Positions 51,296 to 64,000 of a stretch of DNA of 64,000 nt are shown one piece after another. Position 1 is the stretch's first letter. Each line of letters starts with the position of its first letter. The translations under genes were made by a program, and so were the position numbers. The notes beneath the pieces were generated by a model. It did not search any database and was not told where the DNA came from. It worked only from the letters and a program-made list of their open reading frames with translations. The stretch is taken from positions 11,801,086-11,865,085 of the forward strand of contig NC_037638.1 of the NCBI RefSeq assembly GCF_003254395.2, read 5' to 3'. The stretch comes from Apis mellifera. Taxonomy: Eukaryota; Arthropoda; Insecta; Hymenoptera; Apidae.

Positions 51296-54111
51296 AGAAC
51301 TAATTTTCAAATGGAAAACTAATTATTAATTAACAGATATGCAAAATATTAATTAAAGATATAACACGTTAATATCTAAGAATATAATACTTTATTGTTT
51401 AGTTTCTTTATATTTTTCAAAAATAAAAAAAATCAATGCGTATGCATATGATATGTAGCTATATTTATACATATGATATGGCTTAGCTGTTGCAATTGAT
51501 TCAATTTTATGATACAAGCTTGATACTATAATATATTTCATAAGTAACAGAGATATTATTTTATCTAAAACGTACAAAGAACAATAATATGAAATTAATT
51601 GTTCGTATTACTTTCATTTATATTCTAATAGATATAAATACATATAAAGAAAATAATATTAATGAGATTATTTATACACGTCTATAAACTCTACTTATAT
51701 AGTTTTATTAAAATTTTATATCAAATGAATCAAAAAAACATTCCAAATATGTGCATTTAAATAAACAAATATAATTCATAATTATAGAGAGTATTAATAT
51801 ATTCACGAAATATCATTAGATTCGATTTTTAAGCCAAAATAAATCCAAAAAAATTTTATATATAAAAATCATTTAAGACTTATTTTTTAAATTATGAGCA
51901 ATTTAAGTTTACGGAATTGAAAATGAAATAAATTGGCAATAAAATGCAATGATAAAAATACTTTATTTTATCTAAATTAATCTTTTTACTTCGTATATAT
52001 AGGGCAATACAATAATTTTCAGTTATTTATATTTTAATTGTTTATATACAAAAATTTCAGTTGTTTATAATTTAATAAATAAGTTTCAGTCGATATTTTT
52101 ATATATCAATTTTTTTGTTTTAGCTTCTAAAATTGATTCTTTAAAAATATTTCGCAAATATATTAATACTCTGCACATATGTATAGTAAAAAATGTGACA
52201 TTACATATTAAATTGTACGAAATGCCTTGCCTAGCTATAAATTATTTTATTAAAAGAATAAGAAAACTGAACATTAAAAGAGACTGTTCATTCAAATATT
52301 TGAAAAATTGAAATTATATTAAAATAAATAATCTTTATATATATATTTTTTTTTTACATTTTTTATTTATTACATATTTTATCCATATGTAACAATTTAT
52401 TAAAAACAGCATATTTAAATAAGTTATTAAAAGTTGACTTTCGTAAATATTAAAAAATGAAAAGTAATATATAATTGTATTAAAACAATGCTTCGTTCTT
52501 TTTTAAAAGACAATGCATTAAATGTTCCTGTATAAATAGATTTCATGTAGTGCCTCTAATACTATGATTTTATATTTATTCTTATTCTATGTATCAACTT
52601 ATCAAAATATAAATTACATGAAAAAATTTTGAAATTATTATGGTTAAATACTATAAATTTTTATGTAATATATATGAATTTATAATTAGTAATTAAATTA
52701 TAAATTCATTTTTATGTAATATATATGAATTTATAATTAGTAATTAAATTATAAATTTTTATTATGAATATTATTTCATTGTGAATTATTAATATTAAGC
52801 TTCATCATATTCATTATTGTATGTATGTAAGAATATAAGTATATCATGCCAATATTTATGCTGATATATAAATACAATTTATTGATAAACATATATGTAT
52901 TATAATTTCTGATATGTAATTAAATTATATTATATACATATATATAAAATAAATAAATATTATATATTATAAATTTATTAATAAATTTAAAATTATTTAT
53001 AAATATATTTATAAATTAATTTATAAAAGTTTATTAATAATTTTAAGTTTATTACGTATAAAATATATATATTCGTAAAATATTTTTGGTTTAATTGTAG
53101 AGAAATAAATATTAAAATTAATATATAAAAATGTTGGTTAAAAGTTAGTTATTAAGTTATATATTATAAAGCTAAATACAAATAAATTAAGTTTTATCTC
53201 TCTCACGTTACTCATTCGCTTTGTCTCATCTAACACAAATTTAAATTGCTTATAACTAAATAAATAAACCAATAAACAAATCAACCAACATTTTTTTATA
53301 CTTTTATGTTTGTTTTCCAATTTCTTCAAAATTTGATTTTCCAGAGATAGAATATAATAATATTCTATATATGCAGAATGTCAGCTTTAAATAAAAAAAT
53401 TTTATATTTTTATTTTTTTATATCATCTCTTTCATAATTTTATCATTATTCTTGATATTTTATATTATTTTATAATACATATAAATTATATATTCTTCAA
53501 AATATTTTAAAAATAATAAAAATATATTCCGAAATATTTTTAGAATCAAAACAATTTACAATTTTTTTTTATTTATTAAAAATAATTGAGATTAATATTT
53601 TGTATAATACGAAATTTTATCTCCGTAATTATTTAAATAAATAATAGACATAATAAACTTTTTTTATGAAATATTTTACTATATAAAAAAGGAAATGTAC
53701 GTTTGACATACATAAAAAAAAAATAAATTTTTTTACATAATTTTACAATAATTTCAGATTTGTTTATTAAAATAATATTATGAATATTTATATAATATCT
53801 AATGCATTGATTTAAAAATGTGTAACAATGTATACTTATATTTGTCATTTAAAAAGATACATATTGAATTCAAAAAAATTATATGCTAAAAATTTTGTTC
53901 CATTAATAATAATATATAAAAAAAAGTTCGTACGATTAAAATATACTCTTTTTTCAATATTTTAAATCTATTAAAAAGATAAAATGACATCACGAATATC
54001 GTTTTTTAAATTATCATAATAATCACATATGTAATACATCTAAGATCTCTTTTATAGAGCAAATTTTTATTTAAATGTACAAAAAAATATCACGTAGCAA
54101 GAATATTATTA
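51296..54111. other. Convergent 3' region, TECPR1 and CAT transporter
   Basis: This is 2.8 kb of AT-rich DNA between tail-to-tail genes. It holds both 3' UTRs (for example AATAAA near 51423 for TECPR1) and a tandem duplication near 52.7 kb. No coding gene was recognised. Confidence 0.5.
52658..52760. repeat. 51-bp tandem duplication
   Basis: Two adjacent, nearly identical copies of a unit containing ATGTAATATATATGAATT and TAATTAGTAATTAAATTA occur with a 51-base period (unit starts at 52663 and 52714). Confidence 0.9.
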
Positions 54112-57007
54112 TTAGAATCTGGTTACGATCCTAACTTGGTCAGCATATTTTCGTTTTATCATTTCAGCTTCAATTTTATCTTTCTTTCCTTGTTCACTGT
54201 GAGATATGCCATAAAAGAAATAAATAGTAAGACCTGCATAATATAGATATAATATATAATATGCAATAAGCAATAATGTTATATATTATATTCAAATATA
54301 TATTATCAATATATTTATACCTATAACCATCCAAATAGAAAATCTCATCCAAGTGAAAGCATCTAATTGCAACATCAAATATAAATTTATAAAAATACTG
54401 CAACATGGAAGAAGTGGGACTAATGGTACCTGTAAACAATAAATACAATTAAATATAATATTAATGTTTTTTTCCTAACAAAATTCTTTCTTTAAATATA
54501 CACCTTAAATGCTAGATCAGTTTCATGAACAGGTTGCCTTGCAATAATAATTATAATTAATAATAATATGTTTACAAGTATTATTAATATCACAGATTCT
54601 ATTACATTCTTGCCAAATACTTCGGTATCAACGTAACTAATGAAAAATGCAGTAATAAATATAACAACACCTGTAAAAATAATAAGAAAGATGATATAAA
54701 AAAATACAAGAGTAATGTTATAATCATAGTTAAGATTTGTATTTATAATTTTTGTTATTATTACAGATAATTTATAATTTATCCATTACTTACATAAAAT
54801 TGCAATACTGTATTTTGCAACTTTAATAGACATCTCAGTTACTTCTTTTTGATTCTGCAAATTGACAATTTGTTTTAAAATATTCATTGGTGTTAACTTA
54901 TAACCATCTATTGGTGTTATAGACTGAGTATTTGATGTACATTCTTTTCCTTGATATCTAAATAATAGGTATAACAATTGCATTTATTTATACAGTTTAA
55001 TATATATATATATATATATTATAATTATTATTATAATATTACTGTCCCTTTACCTTAATATTAAAACTGATATTGCAACGATCGTATATGCTAACAACGT
55101 TCCGATAGACATCATATCAATCAATTGTTGAAGATTAAAAATAAGTGTCATAATTCCTGTGAATAAACCGGAAACCACTGTACCGAAAATAGGTGTCATC
55201 GTTTTCGGATGTACGTTTGCAAGTCGTTTAAAAATTATCCCATCATTACCCATAGCATAAAGTATTCGCGGTAAGGGAAACATGGCTCCGAGCATACTTG
55301 TGCATAATGCAAATGCTGCACCGATATTAACAATCCATTTAACAGTGGGCCATCCAATTTTATCGAATACGTATGGAAACGGTGCGTCGGCATTCTAAAT
55401 ATGAAATATCTTTTTAATAGCAGATTATATTAATTGTAATGATTAATAAAAAGAAATCTTAAAAAGTATTAAATGTAAGCATACCTGGTCATAATAAGGC
55501 CACATCATGGTTAATACAGTCGAAATACTAAAATAAGCCATTAAAATTATAATTAAGGAAACAACAATGGCTATAGGTATGTTCCGTTGAGGATTTTTAG
55601 CTTCTTCGCCAGTAGTAGCGACAGCATCAAATCCTACGAAACCATAAAAACATTTTGCTGCCCCGATCATCACTCCGCTTATACCAAAGGGCATAAAACC
55701 TCCTGATCCTGCATGTTGTTGTTCTGATTCTGGTATATCATTTATTGATATTCTCCAATTAGCTGGATCAGCTGAAATTATTTTAATTGTGTCAAGTTAA
55801 AATAATTTATTGTTCAAGATCTTTTTTTTCATAAATATTTAAACAGATTATTTAATGTTAAAAAAACAGATGAATTGTAATCAAGAGGATATGCTTAAAA
55901 TGTTATGTCAAAAAGATATTATCATATAGGGATCACTTTTTGAATTTCTTTAATTTGGATCATGTTTAAATAGAATTTACCTTTAATAGATCCTGCAATT
56001 ATGATTATTAAAATGGTCATCAAGTTTATTACAGTGAATATATTATTTAAAATTGACGATTCCTTCACGCCTACGCTTAGTAATATTATGAGAAGTATTA
56101 CTACAGTAAACGCGAAGAAGTCTGGATATTCTGATAAAAACGAAACGCTTATAGGCATCAAAGAATGCAATGTTTCACTTATTACATTTCCTATCAAGGC
56201 ATCCAAATAATTACTAAGTCCTCGGGCGACACTTGCTGTACCTAATAAAATTTTTAATATCATGTAATAATTATTAATTTAATAATAATTATACATATTA
56301 TATATATTATATCAACAAATATTATTTTAACACAAATATAAAAGTTACAAAAGATATGAGAGCCCATACGTTTTTATGAAATTAATACTTTTACAAAAAA
56401 TCTTTTGCCTCACCTATTATATACTCCAAAATTAAATTCCATCCTATAATAAAAGCAATGAATTCTCCTACTGTTACATAACTGTAAACATATGCTGATC
56501 CTGCTTTCGGAACTCTGGAAGCAAATTCTGCATAACACATCCCTGCAAGTTGAAAATAATTGCCTCTCTTATAAAAAGCAAGATAATCAAAAATAAATTA
56601 TCGAATTTTAATTATATTCTAGATTTTATTCAAATATCATTAATCATTTGATGAAGAAGGATTTATCCAACGTTACAATTGAAAAAAAAAAAGAAAAGAA
56701 GATTTATTATATTTATTAACGCACGTTTATGTTCTTTGATAAAAATAAATTGTCAATATGGGCAAAATTCTAATTTACCGGCAAACCCGGAAGCGATAGC
56801 TGCAATGAGAAAAGAAATGCAGACGGCTGGACCAGCCGTCTCTTTGGCAATGCTACCAGCAAGGACATAAACACCAAGGCCAAGAGTCGAACCCACGCCA
56901 AGTGCAGTGAGATCGAATAAGCCTAAAACTCGAGCTAGTTCGCTTTTATTCTCAAGATTCTCATCTATCCGCCTTCGGGAGAGCGCCTTCCACAATCGGC
57001 TGGCCAT
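54112..57007 (-). CDS. CAT-type cationic amino acid transporter (SLC7A1-4 family)
   Basis: There are nine exons: 56779-57007, 56414-56542, 55981-56241, 55485-55771, 55054-55394, 54794-54957, 54504-54670, 54321-54429 and 54112-54233. All are in phase, giving 602 aa. The family are 14-pass plasma-membrane carriers for arginine, lysine and ornithine. Fly slimfast, a fat-body sensor input to TOR, belongs to it. The N-terminus LARVLGLFDLTALGVGSTLGLG with VYVLAGSIAKETAGPA is the first membrane pair of CATs. Next come GMCYAEFASRVPKAGSAYVY, holding the conserved Glu in the third segment, GWNLILEYIIGTASVARGLS, the loop block CFYGFVGFDAVATTGEEAKNPQ, and MFPLPRILYAMGNDGIIFK. The C-terminal portion is WMRFSIWMVIGLTIYFFYGI-like, then a charged tail (HSEQGKKDKIEAEMIKRKYADQ). 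Which paralog it is (slimfast or another CAT) cannot be decided here. The first exon is GC-richer than its surroundings. Confidence 0.94.
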
Positions 57008-58150
57008 ATCGCCAAGCCTTTTTCCTTATGCTTATACTTTTCCTTTACCTAAAATTCAACGTATCGTTATATCATTTTTTTCCCCCCTTTATTTCTCAAG
57101 TTTATATAATGAAAATGTCTAATGGTTTTTACATGTAATGAAAGATAATAAATTTGAATGTAATTTCCTTGCGTTTTAAATGATAATTCCAAATTTCCAT
57201 TTAACCAATTAAACAATAACGATATAACGTATATTTAAAATATATTGTACTTAGAGATATGCTTCGACCGCGAAAAGAATTCTTGTGTATTCAAGTAAAT
57301 TCCGGATTCCACATCTGAAATACAAAAATATTTCTGTGCGTATTTGAGCAAAGTAAAATAAAAAATTGAATTTTCCATTGATACCGCAGGTTATTTTATA
57401 TCCAAATAAGAAATTATAATATAATGTTATATTATTTTAATAATGATAAAATATAATAATAATTGATGGTTGCTTAATTAAATATCTTTTCAATGTTACG
57501 AGATACGAAATCATTCTTTCTCGTTAAAAAAATATTTACTAATTAGAACACTTGTTATTTTTTTCTTTCTCTTATGATATGCCAGATAATAATAAAAATA
57601 TTTTCATTTTATCATGAATAAAGAATAAAGATTATAATATCGTTCGTTACAAATATATATCAAATATATGTGAAATTGATTTATCGATTTTTGTGATTAA
57701 AATCTATTATTATTTTTTAATGATGATGATATAGAAGATAAAAGATTCGTATCTTTTCCAATTGTATGTTATGGTATATAATTAATTCTTTTAATTCAAT
57801 CTATTCTTCTTCAGAATATTGATCTATAATAATTATTAAGATGAAATTATTTAAATATAAGTCTCTATCAATAAATCTTTGAGTTTATAAAATAAAGTAT
57901 AAATAATTTTGTAAGATATAAATATAAAATTTGCGATAATTGATTAAAAAATTGCACGAATATTTTTTCAATATTTTTTACTTAATTTCGAATTAATATA
58001 TTCTATTTTTCTACTTTATATATTTGTACATAATAATAGGCAATTATTTATTTGATATAAAAATATTCATGTTTCATAAAAAAAAATATGAAATTTTTGA
58101 TTTGATATATTTCATTTTTTTTATTAGTTCGATTAAAAAAAAGAAACTTT
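57008..58150. promoter_or_regulatory. CAT gene upstream region, possibly with 5' UTR introns
   Basis: On the minus strand an acceptor-like TTTTAG lies about 40 bp before the ATG (near 57050), and a TTTCAG at about 57318 precedes a GC-richer stretch to about 57250. These may delimit non-coding exons, but donors are weak. The rest is AT-rich with no gene seen. Confidence 0.35.
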
Positions 58151-58855
58151 TAATATTATAAAAGAAAAATGTTAAAACAAAAATCAGTATGCTTGAAAAA
58201 TCATCATAAACTTGAATTTGTAAAAAGTCATATGGAAATTAGATTAGATATTTGAATAGAAAAAAGTTGTTTTTAATTGATGAAAACAAATAACTTAAAT
58301 AATTATTTTATCATGATTTGAGAAGAAAGGGGAAAAAAATTTTATCACAACATGGAGAAGAAATACTTAATGATTTGGGATGTCCTAAATTCCAATGGAG
58401 TTATCGATTTACAAATTATAAAAGATAAGATACAAAAAATTATCTTGAGATATTGAAAATCAGTAAAAATAAAGAAAATAATGAAGCATAACAATTAGAT
58501 ATTTCAAACACGATAATACCGGCTATATTGATATGATATAACCAAATTAATTGAGTTTTTAATCAAATTAATTAATTAACTAATATAAAAACAGGAAATA
58601 AAGTATTAAATTGACTGGCATTATAATTAAATTTGAATATCATTGAAAATATTTGGAAATATCTATCAAGATAAATTTAAATAATCTTTCTTTTTTAAAT
58701 CAATCTTTTTGATGAACTGGCAAAGTTTAGTTGTAAGTGTTACAGAGGCTAAGTGGAAAGAAATATTATAATTTTATCTAGACACATTATATAAATCAAT
58801 GCCAAGTCTTATTTTTCAAGTTATAAATAAAAAAATAGTACGTATAAAATATAAA
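58150..58855 (+). pseudogene. Tc1-like transposase fossil
   Basis: No long ORF remains, but three-frame reading recovers Tc1-family landmarks in the right order: KQKSVCLKNHHKLEFVKSH (about 58175-58230); an ENK block about 58281-58290, where the DEKKFN motif is expected; MIWDVLNSNGV (about 58371-58403), equivalent to MVWG-SxxGVG; FQ-HDN (about 58502-58517, one frameshift), the second Asp; LNIIENIWKYL (about 58634-58666), matching NPIENIW with the catalytic Glu; and YKSMPSLIFQVINKK (about 58791-58835), matching the C-terminal SMPRR-AVI block. Stops and indels are many. Terminal repeats were not found. It is an old dead copy, identified by pattern only. Confidence 0.7.
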
Positions 58856-59640
58856 TAAAACGTATATGTAATGAAAATATTATTTTTTATATTTTATTTA
58901 TTGTGTGTTTACGCAAAATATTTGTACATTTTCCTAATAAAATATAAATTTTTCTTATAGTAGATAAATAAATAGTAAAAATAAACAAAACAAATATATA
59001 TTATTTCATTAAATAGTTTTTTTTATTGCAGAAAAATAGAATATATTAATTTGAGATTAAATTTGAATAATATTGAAAGAATATTAATATATTATTCATT
59101 ATATAGATTATTTAGATATATTATATAGATTAGATAATTTTTTTTTTTTTGATTATTATATAATCCATCAATTAACAACTTATTGACAGCAAATTTAAAA
59201 AATAAATGAAATGATAGATATATAGATAAATATTGTAATTATATTTATGAAATAAATGGTAGATAATATGAAAATAACATATTTCATATTTTTATTTTAT
59301 ATTTTATATTTTATTTTATAATTGTTTTATATATATTCTTTTTTTAAAATAAATAATTATATATATTTATTCTTTTTTTAAAATAAATATGAATATTCAA
59401 CTGAAATATAAATATATAAATATATATTTATAAATTTTAATGCGAAATAATTGCAATTATGTTACATAATAACCAATCACCAATAATTATAAAAAATAAT
59501 GATTTATAATTTTTAACGTATCTATCAAATTTAAAAAATTATCTAATTTACTAGTTAGAATTGAAGTTGACGATAAAAAATCTTAATGAATTTGCAACAA
59601 TATCCATGATTCATCACCGTTCACGATGATTGGTAATGGT

Positions 59641-59670
59641 ATCGATGATAATCGATGTTAATCGATGATG
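59641..59670. repeat. Three 10-bp ATCGAT units
   Basis: Three tandem 10-bp units, each starting ATCGAT (ATCGATGATA, ATCGATGTTA, ATCGATGATG), occur in one patch. The ATCGAT core is the known recognition core of Onecut/Cut homeodomain proteins. Spacing of one helical turn would put the sites on one DNA face. Function is inferred. Confidence 0.55.
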
Positions 59671-61841
59671 GTAATCAATATCTTAATTTTAATGGTGATT
59701 GAGTTTCAATATCCCATTTCATTACCGATATAATTTATTACCATTTCATTCTTTATCATTCGAAAATTTCATTACATACGTCGTTTAGATTTATTTATAC
59801 GCTACGCAGTCAATGCCATTATGTCTTTGCATAACCATGTCTTTGCAAGTGACCATGCAACGAAAATTGCTTTCAACAATCTTTATATATCGAAAAGATA
59901 TATTAACGAAACGATGAGAAATTTTGTGGAAATACTATGTGGATTACTATCATTAATTTATTACTTTAATTTATTTCAATCAATTTTTAACATTATCCCA
60001 TGTTCCAATATTTTTAAATAATCTTACAAAAATATTTATTTCGAATACTATTGTATTAACATTCCATAACATGATATAAAAACTGTAAAATACATAAATT
60101 ACTAGAAATTTTCGATATATGATTTTTTCAAATATTCTGAGAATTACATAACCAATAAGGATTCGTTTCGTGTATAATAAACGTGCATAAATTACCATTC
60201 TTTTTCTAACAATGAAAATGTTTAAACGATTAAAATATTGTTATATATAAATGTTATACATAATACAAATTTTTTAGGAGTTCCCAAGGCTCTTTGATCG
60301 TTTATATGTTTGTGAATCACCTTGATCCCTTTAAACTGATGATCGTGATTGGTGATTTAAAAAGAAAGAGAGGAACGTCCTCTCGTTATTATATATTTAC
60401 AAGCGCAGAACGGATCTCGATTTCTATTCTTTTATCTCCATTGTGTTGAGAAGAATTCTTCCAGTTAATAGTTGTAATTTTGTTTACTATATTTATAACA
60501 CGTACGCTGATAACTGTGAGAATAATGTTGTTTGATTATTAATATTTCTTCATAATGATGACGAGTATAATTATCACAAATATAATAATGTATTTTTCGA
60601 ATTTAAATAAATGTAAATATTGAGAAGAATCTGTTGATCTGTACATAATAGTCCGTTTTATAAATATAAAATTTTATTTCCAATGAATAAGACAAATATC
60701 ATAAGCATGGATTAATATCGTAATATATTTTTAACCGATTGCTTAATTTCCATTAACAACGACATTGATTTGAAGATTTTTCATGAAGATAAAAGTTCTT
60801 AAATTATCTCAAAAACAAAAAATTGATAATCGTTTAATATCGTTTTATTGATATTTCAGATAACATCAAAAATAATCGAGATATCATGGCAAAGCATCCT
60901 GTACACCAGATATATGATTTTTTACAGAATCATTACAGATCGAAAGATTAAATTTCATTAATTCGATATATCTAAGTTCTATTTTTTTCTTCGTAGAAAT
61001 ATTCTTCGAATCATTATCATTTTATCATGATGCATGTTGACGTAAAACATTGAAACATATAAAACATTATTCAAACAAACATTATACGATATCGATTGGT
61101 TTCACCTGTGAATTTCATGATATTATAATTGGTGATACAATTGGATAATTATTCTAAAAATAAATCGAAAATAATAATGGAATAAAATTTTTTTAATTAT
61201 TTTCGAGTAGAAAAATTCTTAAATATAATTAAAATTAGTTAATCTAATTAAATACAAATTAATTATATAATATAAAATGATTATTCTATGAAAATAAGAA
61301 AAGAATAAAATTCATCTTAAATTTTTGTTTTTTTGAAAATCGAGATTAAACATATACGATCAAAGAATCGTGTAATAATTGACGAATTTTCAAATTTTCA
61401 ATTTTTTTAAAAACTAATTTTTTATTTATTTTCATCTATCCATCTGGAAATAGCCAATTTTACTTGGAATTTTTTTCGAACTTGTTTTATTGAAGAAATG
61501 AAACAATTTTATTCTATATTTTCGATTTATTTATTTATTTTTTTTTAAATCACCTATCTATTTGTATTATCAGTTACAAGACAAGTCTCTTTAATATGTA
61601 TGTATTAAAATTTGCGTGTCTCAGGTGATATTGGCATAACGAGAATCCACAAACAAATGTATAGTCGATTCAATGTGACAAGGTTACAGTTTAATTAAGG
61701 CAAGGCATCATGGTATCATGTCCCCATTGCACGATCCCCCTTAGTATAATGTCTTTATTTACAAATCATATGCGAGCCATTTAACAATTTCACCAATCAA
61801 GCCTGACACCATGTAAGGTCGAGGGATTGAATCACGATCAT

Positions 61842-61843
<2 letters not shown>

Positions 61844-61907
<64 letters not shown>
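61844..61907. repeat. (AAT)n microsatellite
   Basis: An uninterrupted AAT/ATA trinucleotide run of about 64 bp (about 21 units). It is likely polymorphic. Confidence 0.95.
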
Positions 61908-64000
61908 GAATTGTTAAAGACTATGATTTTATAATAGTGAGATATATAACAAAAAAATCTTGTGAATTTTGAAAGGAAAAAGAAAAAAGAAGAAGGAATA
62001 GAGATAATGTAAGAGTGAAGGAAAAAAAAAATATATGTATGTGACATTCACGGATTGAAAAACATCTTTCGTTTTAAAAATAACATCAAAATTTCGTTAA
62101 TTAAATCCTGACTGAATCTTGATTATCAAGTTTTATAATATTAATTTTTATCTTATGCAGAATAAATTTATAGTCCATTGAATACCTCGACAAAGGTATT
62201 TCTTGTGCAAACATAATGTTGAAGATTTTTATTAAAAGAAATGCACAATAGAGATGTTACATTTAAATAACACGGACAATTCAAATATACAATTATAGAC
62301 AAGTGACATCGATTAATCAACAATTTATGATGGTGATTCTTTGTGTATGAATTGTTTGTATATCTTTGGCAAAGCTACGTTATATGTACACTATATCGGA
62401 TACAAATCATGTATATTCGATTTCTATACGTCGTGATCCTTGAAACGTAACAAGCTAATAATATTAAAATTCTTCTGATCAGGAATATTTTCATTTTAAA
62501 AGTAATATTTTCATTAAAAGAATAGAAAATAATATCGATGTGACAAAAAGTAAGTAAAAATTTGAATATGAATTGAATATGGTGAAAAAGAAGAAAAAAA
62601 AAAAACAGTAATATTTCATGCATAAAATCTTGCTATTACGGATAAGTATGTTAGAAATAATTTTTCTTCGAGGAAATCGTTAATATTATATAACAAAAAA
62701 AAGAAAAAAAAACATTGGAATTGATATTTCTCAATGCTAACCTCTTGCAAAATTCCTTTCAATGGATACATATCCTTAGATGTAGTATCCAATATTACAC
62801 ATTGCTACACGAATTGAAAATACTAATAAAAGAGAAAGGAGTTCTTTCCTTATTCATACATGTAGAAAAGAAAATCACGCATGGCAAACATTATACGCAT
62901 ACGGATTACATACATATATATATTATACAATATAATAATACAATTCTAATTTTTTTATAAATAATTTAACCTTAAGAACGTTAAATTAATTAACGTTAAT
63001 TTAATCTAATCTAAAACATTTTGATCTGAGTTTAATCTTGAGTTTGATTGATGGATAATAAATAAATAAATAACATTTTAATCAAAACAAATTGTTTGAT
63101 TAATTATTTGATTATATATTTAAAATGAAAAAAATTGGAATACAAAATTTATAAAATACATTTTGTACTTTATCATATCGTTTTATTTAGTAAATTTAGA
63201 ATAAATCTATGAAAAATCTATGATTATGAAATTAAAATAAAACACGTTGTGTAAAAATCATTAAAATTAAATAAAATTGAATAAAAATCGGATTTTTATA
63301 AAATTTTATAAATTAATGATGTAATTTATTATTTGAATAATATTTAATAATATTAATTAATTTAAAAATTCAGATAATTTGATTAAATATAATTTAATTA
63401 TTTACAATATATATTAATAATAATTTTTTTAAATAAATTGTAATATATATATATATATAATTCATGATATAATATTTCAATTTGATAACAAATCATTTAG
63501 TTCAAACTATAATAATATATTTATATTATTTTAAAATTAATTTTAATTAAATAGTTCCAATTAATTTATGTAGTTAAATTAATTTGTTGAATATTATTAA
63601 ATATATAACATATTTCTGCTATCTTTTATTATAAAAAATTAAATTAAAATAAAATAATAAAATAATTTCAAAAATAAATTTTCTAAATTTATATTTAAAT
63701 ATATCATTAATCACTAAACTGTAATTTTTCTCGTTATAAAATGCAAAATAAAATTTTCATTCAAAAATATCGCAAAGAAAAAAAGTTTTAAAATAAATAA
63801 GTTAAATAAAAATAAGTGCAAATTAATTTATCATATTGATTACTCATTATATTCTCTTCGCAAAAAAAAATATAAATATAAGAAATATTGTAAGAGACAA
63901 TAATTACACATTTTATCTTTTACTTGTGTTGTATTTTACGATGTACACAAGAATATATTATTTTTCAAACACGTGTCTATGTTTATCTTTATTAGAACAT

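Larger units (their letters stand above)
58856..64000. other. AT-rich distal region without recognised genes
   Basis: There are no coding genes. ORFs here (for example at 59821, 59980, 62375 and 62715) are AT-biased and match nothing recognised. Two GC-richer islands stand out, at about 60275-60480 and 61610-61845, and could be distal promoters, enhancers or non-coding exons of the CAT gene or of a gene beyond the window. Confidence 0.5.

Noticed and set aside
1..64000. CRISPR arrays, operons, bacterial insertion sequences or a defence system
   Set aside because: The window is plainly eukaryotic, with spliced genes and no regularly spaced direct repeats of CRISPR form.

Overview
The window is a nuclear fragment from an insect. 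Very high A+T, short spliced introns (often 60-150 bp), abundant AT microsatellites and the gene complement (mRpL33, Cdt1, MPV17-like, CASD1-like, UBE2W, BPNT2, LYAR, TECPR1, a cationic amino acid transporter) fit a bee of the Apis type. The genus is inferred from composition and style, not proven. Nothing bacterial, viral or plasmid-like was seen.

Layout. About 1-21.4 kb holds no convincing protein gene. It begins with a non-autonomous transposon-like element with 12-bp terminal inverted repeats (63-852). It then alternates, at roughly 1 kb spacing, between GC/CpG-richer islands of a few hundred bases and very AT-rich spacers. From 21.4 to 57 kb the window is gene-dense. On the minus strand lie mRpL33 (three short exons) and Cdt1 (six exons). 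An MPV17-like gene runs divergently on the plus strand. An eleven-exon CASD1-like gene (minus) is divergent from UBE2W (plus). BPNT2/gPAPP (plus) converges on LYAR (minus). A decayed mariner copy follows, then the 24-exon TECPR1 gene (plus) converging on a nine-exon CAT-type amino acid transporter (minus). From 57 to 64 kb the sequence is again AT-rich, with a decayed Tc1-like transposase, a 62-bp ATA microsatellite, an ATCGAT repeat cluster and two GC-richer islands.

The exon structures were built by hand from splice sites, reading phase and remembered family sequences. Every model listed closes in phase from ATG to stop. The genes are mostly housekeeping: licensing of replication origins (Cdt1, with two E2F-like sites upstream), N-terminal ubiquitination (UBE2W), Golgi sulfation metabolism (BPNT2), ribosome biogenesis and mitochondrial translation (LYAR, mRpL33), autophagy and lysosome repair (TECPR1), and amino acid uptake (CAT).

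The two most interesting protein observations: the CASD1-like protein has lost the catalytic Ser and His of its SGNH O-acetyltransferase domain but kept its full length and membrane region; and TECPR1 carries an internal galectin domain, with an intact sugar-binding residue set, which the human protein as I recall it lacks.
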